DNA of 64,000 nt, from the NCBI GenBank assembly GCA_022494885.1, contig JAGVSM010005034.1, positions 1-64,000 of the forward strand, in the 5' to 3' direction. The translations under genes were made by a program, and so were the position numbers. This stretch comes from Micrasema longulum (lineage: Eukaryota > Arthropoda > Insecta > Trichoptera > Brachycentridae). Of the stretch, positions 13,501 through 25,500 are shown piece after piece (position 1 is the stretch's first letter; each line of letters opens with the position of its first letter). The notes beneath the pieces were generated by a model. The model was not told where the DNA came from and made no database searches. It worked only from the letters and a program-made list of their open reading frames with translations.

Positions 13501-16500
13501 TGTTTTGTTAAATAAATCAATATTTATAATACTTTTATATTAGTCACTACGCAGATAATTACTTTGAAATTGACTATGTATGTAATTGTTACAGCATTAA
13601 GAATTTAGAATATACAGAATAGGTATCTTCTATAAAAAAATTAATGCTTAGAGACTAAATAGTAAAAAATTAACATAATATAGAAAAAAAAAATTACATT
13701 ATTTATGTCGGCTTGATAACCAACTCATCATCAGGGCAAAAATAGCAGACTTTAAATAATCACATGTCAACATGACAAAAAGATAAAATATTTAAAAAAT
13801 ACAATGTAAACATTCTTAACAATACATAGGTAGCACATTTGATTATTGTTGATAATACTTTAATATTTAAACTTGATAGTTTTACATATGCTTTTTAATT
13901 ACCATGTTGATTTTTTAAATATTGGATTAATGCCATAATTTTTTAATACTAAAGAGAAAGTTCTTTACACATTATTTAAATTGTATAGGTAAACAATATT
14001 TTTTCAGAATTCGCAAATCATTTAATACTATAAATAGACCACGATTTTGATAAGATATGGTAAACAAATTCTATTTATTTAATGAATGGTGGTTATCATA
14101 TATCGTTGGTGATACTGTAATACCGCGTAACTATGAATTGTATTTTTAGCAGGGGAACCTAAGCGTTCTGTTAATATATTACTTATGATTTTAATCAACT
14201 AGAAATACTGCTGGAATATCAGAAAAACCATCATTATTTAAAGTAAAAATAGCGATAATTTAAAACTAACGGCTATACCCATAACAAATTTATTGCAGTA
14301 AAACATTTTTGTAAAAAAAACAGGTTAAGCGGTATTGCGTATCACTAATATTACGGTTTTTATTGAAAAGCTCTAAAAGAATAATAAACACGTCGATGTA
14401 TATATTATTATAAAGCAAAGATTTCTTAAAATTTCAATTTTTATTTACTTATAAAGTGAGTAATTATGTCTGATTAAATTATATAAACGTATGAGTATAT
14501 TTTTTCATTTGTAACTTGCAAGTAATTAAAAATAAATACTAAGTTTTAGAAACCTTAGGATAAAGGCCGGTTTTAAACCAGTCATTCAAATCCACACAAC
14601 ACGGTAAAATTAGGGTCGATTGGTTTTTATTATATTATTTTATAAGTATTTTAAAACATTTAGTGCGACAAAAATCGTGCAAAATGAAATCGAGTGGAGA
14701 TTAGTCGCCCTACGGTGTTTGCCTGCCATTTAAATATATAATGAATAAAATAATTATAATACAATAAAAATTAATCCACCCTATATAATTTTACTGTGCT
14801 GGGCCAAAAAGTCTCCACATATGTAATTTATTTATTACAAGATTGATCATCTCACGTATAGGTAAATTACGTTTAGGGTAATACAGAATTCAAAAAATTG
14901 ATTTATGTGGATCGGAAATGGGGTGAAACATAATAAATTCATTGGTGTAAAATATTTACAGTTTAAAATGCCTATTTTCAAAAAGCATACTCTTTTATAC
15001 TATGGTAAACTTGAATAGTTGCGTAATTTGTATCTAACTTTAAAAGTAAATCAGTTTCTAAAACCACAATGTTTTTGAATTAAATTGCCGATTCTGTAAT
15101 TTTTAAGAAACCGCACCCTCAGATTTTGTATTGATAAAAAGAAAAAATTTTTTTTTTTAGAATCAGTGTCGGCGTCTCCGATACACTATTGAGAAATTCT
15201 ATTATTCAATAAAAAAGCGAGAATTTAATAATACTTCCGGTTGAACGACACGGGTTATTTTTTTTTCTTCAATTACATATTTAATAAATGAAGATAATTT
15301 TAGTTAATATTTATTTAAGTTAATATTTATTACACAGTTTTCAGGGCCAGACCGTGAAACTTCAGAGGATCATTCCTCGTGGTAAGCTCTAAAAAAATCC
15401 TAATAAAATTTTTACAAAAAGTCATTAAAAAAAAAACTTTTTTTATGATCTCAAAATGGAGAAAATCTTTAATTTCTCAGACTAGCATCCCTTCCGCAAA
15501 CCCCTACCCCTCCCCAACAAAAAAAATGCGATAAAAACATATTTGACCAACGAAGCGATACGCATCGGACCCGGACAAGGGAAGCGGCTGTGTAGGAGAG
15601 GGGTACGGGTTTGTGGAAGGCCTGCTTGTCCGAGAAATTAAAGATATACTACATTTCGAGATTACATTAGACTATTTTATTATTTTTAGATGACTATTTG
15701 GAAAAATTTTAGTAGGATTTTTTTTTAAAGCTTACCACGAGGAATGTTCCTCTGAAGTTTCGCGATCTGGCCCTGAAAAATCGTGTAATATAGACAGTGG
15801 CGAAATCAACTAAAAAAGTTATATCTCCGAAACGGTTCACAATTTATTGAACATATTTTTTTTTTTACACTCATTTTACAGGTGTTCTACCCCCTACATT
15901 TTTTTTACGTCAAGTATTTGGCCACCTGTATACTTCATAGAGATGAAAAAAAAATACAAATACTACTGTTGCAACAAAATTATAAATGAATTTTTATTTA
16001 TTCACATATAAATAAATAAAGCACTTAAATGTGTATCCTTGAGATCTGGGACAGTAGTGGTAAATACAAAAAAAAAAAACAATTTACATACAAAATAAAT
16101 TTGATATGGAAACAAAGAAATAATAAAACCATACATTTATAATTAAAAGGCAAGGAGAATACTTACTCGCTGCAGATTAAAATCAGTTTGATGCACTTTT
16201 TAGCGATGCTTCTTTTGGAGAGCAAAATACAATTTTTTACTAAAGCAGACACATTTTGTTGCACTATTTTTACACACTCAAATTGCTGGTTTTCAGAATC
16301 AGTTCTAAAGCTGAAATTTCTCGTCCTATCTCTATCCGAAGTGCTGGAATCATCATTCATAGTTTCTAGGTCTTCAGCTGCAGTATCCGGCTTGGGATTC
16401 CGGAACCTTGCAAGACGTATTGAAACAACCCAGATAAGAAGATCGAGGGCCATCGATTGAGAGTCTTTATTAGAATTAGTAGAAGCTATGCCTAAAAGAT

Positions 16501-19500
16501 TTTCTAAAAAGCCATTTGATTCTAGCATCGCGATACGTTGAACCCTTTCTAGAGGAATATCCGTGTGTTTATTGCTTCGCACGGTTATTGAAATTTCATG
16601 TAACCAATCACAGCCGATATAAAACTCCACTTTCTTATTGTTTGCGGGCATCGCAAAACGCTCCACTGTAGATCCGGGGAGTGTAAATAGTTGATCCGTA
16701 TTGTCCGAAGACTTGCTTTTTTTCGAGGAAGAGATCTTTCCTTGATTCATTTCTTTGGATGGGTCAAACAATGTCTTAATATGCAGTAGTAAGGTTCTAC
16801 CCCTAGCTTTACACAGTCGAGGGCTGGTAAGAGTTAAGGTACCCGACTGTTGAGTTAGATCCAGTCCTTGGGATAAGGAAAGAGGTCCCGCTAATATCTC
16901 CGCATTGTGCGCCCTGAGGTATTCTGTACTTCTTACAGGATTTTCTACAGGACCTTTGTGTTCAGAGTCTATTAAATTAAAATTTATCTGATCGTCAATT
17001 CTAGAGAAACATTTAGAAGATTCTTTTCTATGGCCTATACCGTGTAAATGTTGTTTCAAAAGGGTAACCTGAATATTAGGAGGAGTCGGACAAGGGGAAT
17101 GAAGAGTAAACCTAAGTTCTACATGGGCTATTGAAAGACTCCATGGAAGTGTTAGTTCTAAAACATGCTCATCCCAAGTAGAGGCGGTATTTTGTAATCT
17201 CCAAGTCCTACTTAAATTTTGATTTTCCGAACGCGGTCTTTGCGTAGGCAATAGTTCACACCAACAACTAGGAACCACAGCACTGTAAGCTACGATATTA
17301 TCCCCCTTCCCACTGACTCCAGCTAACTGCACGAGATTTTCTAAGTCTTCTTCACTTAACGATGGTTTCTGAGCGATCAAATTAGAGTGACTAGCGGGAG
17401 GCGGAGCGTGATCGTCCGTAGACCCCGGAGTAGTATGTTGGTTTAGCCAGTTTTCAGATGTTGTTTCTTCTTCGTCAAATTCTTCAGTCGAGTCTCCTTC
17501 GCTGTCTCTAACAGCATAAAAATGCATGGCTCCTTTTTCTGTGCAAGCGCACAGCTTTTCTAAGCTCGAACAAAATGCAACAGAAGTGAATCTCGAAGAA
17601 TCCACTTTGGCCTTAGCAATAGATTCCAAGGTGGACAAATCCAATAACCGCAGAGCTCCGTCGATACCCACAGTTGCGGCTAAACCTATTCCTGAAACAT
17701 TTCCTTCCAAATTAGGAAGCAGACAAACTTCGAGTGGGGTTTCGCCATAAAGAATTTCCTTTACTAATATTGGAGTTTCGTTTATCAAAGTTACCATGGA
17801 ATCAAATTTCAGAGAATACATTAATAAGAAAGAAGAAGGTTCACTTTCATCATTTTCGTACACAGTCTTTGTTACATAACACGAAGGTTGAAGAGCGAGA
17901 ACTACAAATAGATGGTCTCCATCATTAGTTGGCACGACATGCGTAATGGCAAGGTCACACCGAGAGGAGACGGCCGACGCCAGGGCTACGCACTGCACGG
18001 CGGTGCACAAGGGCGGCGGTACATCTTCTATCGCCGCGGCTTCACTTTCCGTAGATTCGTGGGATGCACTTTTTGGAGTACTAACTTTAGCGGTAGAGGG
18101 TTTACTGTATGGCACTTTCATCTTGATTCCACTATCCTTGTATTCGTACAGAATATCCGATATTCCTAAAAAAGGTAAATGATTGTGGTAATGCAGGTTC
18201 TCCATTTGTTTATCTTGAACCGCAACCAGTTCGTCAGTCATTTTTTTGAATTCGGCATCGCTATCAAATTGGTTGTATTTGGGAATGCTCATTTTCTTGG
18301 TAGGTTTAAGAGTGTAAGTTTCAAAACCAGCATCAGTATCACTAGACGGATGAATAGCTATCGGATGCTGCATGTTGCTCGGAATGTTTACGGCCGAAAT
18401 GAACTCTATGGATTTCTGCAAACTGTTATTACCGCCGGATGATTTTAATGAATTTTTCGGGAGCATATCGTTCACCTGCCCCACCAAGTCTTTACTAGAG
18501 GAGCCGACCAAACTTTTAAAATCTATAACTGTAACCTGGTCATTTAAATCGGTAACAAAAGCCACTTCCGGAGACAGTTCGGGTTCATCTTCCGAGCACA
18601 TGTATTTGGAGAGGTATATATCATCGTAAATGTTAGGATCTCCACTACGACAGTTGGGGTTGGTGACCCCGGCGCACTTTTTACTTCCGCCAGATTTACC
18701 ACTAGTGTTCTTAAGATTGACGCATCCATTCCCATTGGTGAGGGGAGAAACCGTCTGAGCGCACTTTCCCTGGAAATCATACACTACGAGGTAGGAAGTA
18801 TACCTCACACGACTGTTACTTTTGGCATGATTCTGATCATTCATGGCCTGAACTGCTTGACTGGAATGGACTACGGCCTTGGTGGTGATAACGTTGGCTG
18901 ACTCCTCGGAGCTGCTGGACCAGACGGGGGCGGTGCTACTATTTGTGCAGACGATGTTGACTCCGCACACGATGGTAGGACGCACGCGACACTGTCCGTC
19001 ACTCGCCTGACTTTGACTTCCTGTCCCTGTCAAGGAGCTTTTCGAACAAGGTTGTTCTTTGTTTTGGCATCTTCCTACTATTGCTAGCGATGATAATTGG
19101 AGATCCAGACCTGCACATGGAAGCATTATTAGACAAACGAAACATTGGGAATTTTAACTAAGTAAATATAAAGCCACTTTGTTTTGAACCATTTTTTTTT
19201 CTACCAACCGGTTTCAAAGTTACACCAGCTTTATTATCAAGGTGAGGTAAAGATGGTGGTGCGGAGTGAGATGGATACGATCTTTAAAACTAGTCAGGAG
19301 TGGACTAAAGGAAATATTTTTTATAGTAAGAAAAAATAATAAATAACTAAATAAACAACATTTCCTTTAGTCCACCCTTGTCTAGTTTAAATATCCATCT
19401 CACTCCACACCACCATCTTTTCAAGAACAACATGACAAAAACACTTGACTTATTAGCTCCAAATGTTAAGATTTAATATATAGTAAACACTGTTCAAATA

Positions 19501-22500
19501 AAATTGGGAAAGATTAATTATGATCATAGAACAACGAAGCATGTGATTTTCTTAAACTTTACTTACTTTAAAGTTTACGAGAACTTTACATGTCACAACT
19601 TGAAAAGTACAAAAACATATCATTTGATACTTTTGTTTTTCAAATCAGGAATATCAAACCTTTATATAACCATTTCAAGATCAAATATGAAAGAATGTCA
19701 ACGATGCATTTTTTGCACATCACAACAATTTATACCTTGATAAAGAAGCTTGTGTAGCTTTGAAACTAGTCAGTAAAAAAAAAAAAAAATAAGTGGTCAA
19801 AAACTAAAATGTTTTTTTATTTTTTATTTTAATGAATAACCACAAAGCGCTTCAAATACAAATTTTACATTAGGAATTTTGTAAAAAAAAAAATTGCATA
19901 TACCTTTCTCCAAATCTTCATCCCAAACATTCCTGAAGCTCGAATATGGTCCATTATATTTATTTCGTAGTATAGGTTCTTCAAACGACACTGTCAACTC
20001 CTGTTGTAATTTAAGTTTACAGTCAATGTTCCATATGGATACTTTTCCATTTTTGGTTCCAGTAAGAAAAATATCCCCAGAATTACCTCGAGACACTATA
20101 GATATACCGGGGTGGGATATTGCGGGACTCGTAGCATAGGTGACCTAAAAGACATTGTTATGAAATATTTTAATATATTTTTATAGAAACATTAATAACA
20201 GTTTTATTGGTGATAAAAAAAAGTCATCATAGTTACCGATAGTGGTACATTGTGCGTATACTCGCCCTTGACCAAGGGGCAGTTGGGCGAGTGTCGCTCG
20301 TGTTCACTCCATGGTTCGTCTGTCCGCTCCCAACACACCAGACATACAAAGCACGTGAAGCACATGGCGCGATCATCCCCACTGGACGAGGGTTGGTGGT
20401 AGAAGCCCGCTTGCGCCATCTGGGATGGCAGAGCCCACCTAAAAATGAATGGAATCTTAATTGAACCACGAGTTTCAATTTCACACCCGTAGTCATAGAA
20501 TACAGCGATAATTTTCCAGATAAAGCATATTGTTAAATTAAAAAAAAAAAACATTAACAAACTAAGAATCAGAAATATTTTGAGCATGTTCCAATCCTTA
20601 TAGATAAATAATTATTTTAATCTAGAATATTTTTCGAGAAGTAAACATGGACATCTAAATAAAGTTTAAATGCTGACTTTACACAATCTGTGTACCATTA
20701 ACCATTGTACCTATATTTATTATTTTTCTCGCTTCTATATAGCTTTTATTATTCTCATATTCCCCCCCTGTTCTGATATCCGACAAATTCAGATCTTGAA
20801 AACTCCAAGACCAGCAAATGTAAATATAAATCAACAAGGCTTGTTCCCAACTCTCATCCTCACGTCTGGGTAAAATGAATAGGTCTACCCTTTGGAGAAG
20901 AGTCCGAAGTCTCTGCAATTCGTCCATTGTCAACTCCGTAATGCGTTCAATATTCGCCTTCAAGGGTTTATTACTACAACCAACTATATGTCCAAAACAC
21001 TCAACCGGTTTCCTCTTCTTTGGCATACAAATTGCTGCCGCACAATTTAACTCCAAGTCTGCAGGAAGCTCAGACGTCAAGATAGGCAATGCCCCTGTAG
21101 AAACAGTTCTATAGGCCCCCGAGATCGCCGACAAAGGCGATCTTTGACCACTCACATTAGTTTGATTTATAGTTCCAGATTTAGCCTTACGAATCAAATA
21201 TCAAAACATGGTAGAAATGAAGGATTGTGGAATGTCAAGCAGGCAGAACGGTTAATGTTACACTTAGTGTAAAGTAGCCACTTAAACCAGCCAATGACAG
21301 GCCATGGACCCTGTAAATGCTTATATTTCCATATTCCTTTCTCTAAAATGTTCTCCATCTCTGTTGTAATATTTTTATCTCAATATATAGGATTCATAAA
21401 TGATTGATTAGTTTACCGTGTATAATTAAGACCTCCCTCACAAAAACAGCGTATATTAATTTTATTGTACACCTCCTTGGGGATTGAAAAATGGATTAAA
21501 TGACTGTAAGAGACATAAATTGAAAAAATATATTTTCAACAATATCTTAGACAAGTGCCTTAGAACTATTCAACAATGATAAAACTATTTTTTCATTTTT
21601 CATAGTTTGTATATCTCTGTTGGAGGGGAGGCCTCAATTATGGTTTTGTTTGCTCACTTGTAATCCATGTGCGGCCATCTTTTGAATGTCTCTCTCCGCG
21701 CCGCCTCAGAGAACATAAGTCCACGATCGTTGGCATCCTGCTTGGAGCTTACTGCGGAGGAGGGCAACAAATCAGATATCCTCTGGTTCAGCGCAGAGGC
21801 TATGGCTAGTGCTGGTACATGCCGATTGTTCCTTTTGAGTTCAGAGACGATGCTACTTGCAACCAACTTGAGCGACAGGTGCGGTAACTCCAAGCATATG
21901 GTACTCCACTAGAAACAATTACATAAATGTATTTAGACATTTATTTTTTAAATATACGCATTAAAAAAAAAACCTAAATGTCTCGGTATGGCGAAGACCA
22001 CCCCCGAAAGTGATAGATACGAGTCTTTATTAAGGGGGAAGTACTTTCCTTACACATATCGATGTTATTCTAGCTAGGTAGTAAAGCCCCTAATATTAGC
22101 CAGTAGAAGTCCTTTGTAGGACTGCTCGGCCCCGGATATGCCCGTAACAGTCCCCAGTCGAGTCGCTTGGCCCGTTGATGCCTATCAGTGAGGGACTCTC
22201 GGTTTGTTGACATCCGTAACATTTAGTATGGACTTGGACAATGGACTAACTTGTAATAGAATTTAATTAAGTCAAGTTTTCACATAATTTGAAATATATA
22301 TAAAACAAAAATAAAAATAAAACAACTTTGTTTTTGATCGCCTATTTTTTTTCTCTACTGACGGGTTTCAAAGCTACTTATCTTTATCAAGGTATAATTT
22401 ACTAATGAATTTTATCCTATTTTACAGTGTCTACTAAATATTAAACATAAACTTATATTTTTTTTTTATCAATATTCCTACAGAGATGAGGTAGAATTTT

Positions 22501-25500
22501 TTTCAAATTCAGGATTATCGATATTCGAGCGTTTACAGGGCTTATGACCTGTCATTGGCTGGGTTGAGTGGCCACTTTACGTACAACTTATAGTTTAAAA
22601 CAAAAGTTGTTTTATTATTATAATGAATAACCACAAAGTTAGTGCTTCACACACAAAAAAAAAAAATAGATATAAAACGTTCAGCTCCACGTCATCATTT
22701 TTAGCATTAAGAGGATTCCAAATTGTAAAAAAAAAATTGAGTTTGGCCAATATTTGAAAAGTACTATATTTTATACAAAAACATATTAGTGAAAAAAAAA
22801 ATGCCTAACATAATATTTGTTAAGAAAAACAAGACACCAAAAACCATTCCTTGAAAAGAAGATTCTCAGTTTTATTATATAATTGTTACTGTAATTTTAT
22901 CCTGAGTTGAGAAAAAAGGATTTAGCATAAGTGTAAAAGTGTAAAGTGACAACTCCAAAGACTTACTTTCTGCGCTTTAATTCCCTTCTTTGGCTGATCA
23001 TTGGCTTGTTCAATTGCTTCTCCTAATGCCTTAACAACTTCTCCGGAACATTCTACCGATATTAACTCAATGCTCTGCAGGCACTGGTAAAGAAGAACGG
23101 CCTGAAACACGAAGAGACACACCATGTAAACACATCTTAGGACATTGATTTATAAAATACGAGACTTGAAATGGTCATACCTCTGAGAGGAATAATTCGA
23201 TTTTTACTATTTGGTCCGGATTGGATGGTTTGAGTGGTTGTTGGAGAACTGTGTGCAGAAGGAGAACTCCATTATAGTCAGAGCGAACACCCAATCCATT
23301 GTTGTCCCAAAACACTATTCTATCAGAACCGGGGAGGTATTGTATTCCAATTGGTCCATTTCCTTCACCTGGTGAGATTCAAGCATATACATATTTGAAA
23401 GAGTTTCTAGTATAAGTGCATTATTTGTTCCAACTCAACACAGGACTTGAGTTGCACAGAGTTGGGACTTGTGTCCACCTGTGTCAGGTGGACCAATAAT
23501 TTGGATATAAAAAGTATAAGTCGGATGTTCAATAAAATAAAGTAAGAATGTTTGATAATCAAACATTCTAAAATGAATAATGTGTTTTGGGAAAATACTG
23601 TGTTTTCACACATTTTAACAATTTTATAAAGATATTAGATCTTTGCGCTGTGCGTGTTCATAGATATTAAAATCTTTTCAGTCTAATATGTAAAAAGTAT
23701 AAGTCAGATGTTCAATAAAATAAAGTAAGAATGTTTGATAATCAAACATTCTAAAATAAATAATGTGTTTTGGGAAAATACTGTGTTTTCACACATTTTA
23801 ACAATTGTATAAAGATATTAGATCTTTGCGCTGTGCGTGTTCGTCGATATTAAAATCTTCTCAATCTAATGTGTAAAAAAGAAGTAAGGAGCATATATGT
23901 TTAATTCATCGATCAACCAGGGTTGCATTCGAGGAGAATGCATTTAAAAAACAAAAGTTTGTTTTTGAATGTTTACAAACAGCATTTGTTTTTTGTGGAT
24001 CTCAATCTACTAATTTCATTTCATTTTTTTTGCACCACAACAGGCTAGGATGCCCAATTACAGTGGTGAATTACATTACATAATAATTAATTAATAATAA
24101 TTTCTACCCGTTTCTGTCTTTTTTCTGGATTTTTGGTAATACTAAAATAATATTTAATTCAATACATTAAAAAAATCCTATTCCTACATAAGTACACCCC
24201 TCTGTTGGTGAGAAGACTGGAGTTTGACGTTTGGAAAAATATTTATTTTATGTTTTGGAAATCAACCATAAACAAGTCGTTAGGTACCTGCTTATCAATG
24301 AAAAGTCTTTTTTCAAGGTTATAGCAGGCAATCAACGTTCGGGCAGGACAACATCTGTCGGGTCCGCTAGTCTATGATAATTTTTATTAGGAATGTCAAG
24401 AAACAATAAATGATAAAACAATTTAATTATTACAAATCAAAATATAAATTACCATTACTAGCTTGCTGGCCTAGTAGTGGTGTAGTGGTCAGGGTGTTTG
24501 CCTGCCAGGCAAGAAGTTTCGTGTTCGATTCCAGACATGATTGATTTGATTTTTTTTAAAGGGTGTTTTTACACTAAAAATATTTCATAGTCCCTGGACT
24601 GGTACCTGGAGCGTGAGATTGATCATCCTACCTTCACTTCATGTAAAAAAATTGTACGCTGCGATTTGTGTGCCAATATGCAGTGCCCTATGCACCATTA
24701 GGTGCGAAAAGGGAATGATGAAGCTAAAGATCACGTTGTATAGGGGTGGGCAGAGAGAACATCCATGCTTGTATTATAAATGCACAAGTGAGTTTGTTTG
24801 TGTTTCCTTCACATCTCGATGGAGCGACCGATTGACATAATTTTTTGCATAGGGATAGCCAGAGAGGTAAGAAGTAAAATAGGACATTTATGTTTCATAC
24901 ATAATTTTTTTTAAAGTACAACGAAAAATATATATTAATGATGAGCAACATTATTGGAAAATGAGGCTAGCAAACAGTATTGTATTTATATGTTGAAAAT
25001 TAGTACTTAATAATTACTGTATGCAAAAGTCTTTTTTCATTATTATTGTTATTTATAAGGTAATGGTATTTTTTTTTCATGCCATTCAGATAAATTTTAT
25101 AAAATAGTTTAAAATTGGCATATTTTGAACAACCAGCAAATGGCATGTATTATGTTACCGCACCATACTTATACAAAATGTTTGTGCAAAGCAAACTCGG
25201 CAGACATGACAAATAATGCCAAAGTGACGAGACACCAACTGAGAGCCGTTTTGTATGTGCCTTTTTTGAAACCCGAAAATTATAAATGAAAACATGTTTT
25301 TATACATTCATAGTTATATCATTAGAATCGTAAAAATCCGCTCTAAATATCTGATATATTTTTAACATTATTCCGGATTTCTGAAAATACCCTATTCATG
25401 GTCACTTAAACGAGAATAAGACATAGAAGCAGAACATAATGAAGTAATCATATTACATGTTATTTTCTTCTCTTAATTTTTTTTTCTAAATACGCTATGC

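Noticed and set aside
20679..21197. Intronic ORF as a BIRC6 cassette exon
   Set aside because: Incoming phase is possible but no donor keeps the frame into the BIR exon; kept instead as an unidentified ORF.
23509..23876. CRISPR-like or satellite array
   Set aside because: Only two long units, no spacers; a simple tandem duplication.
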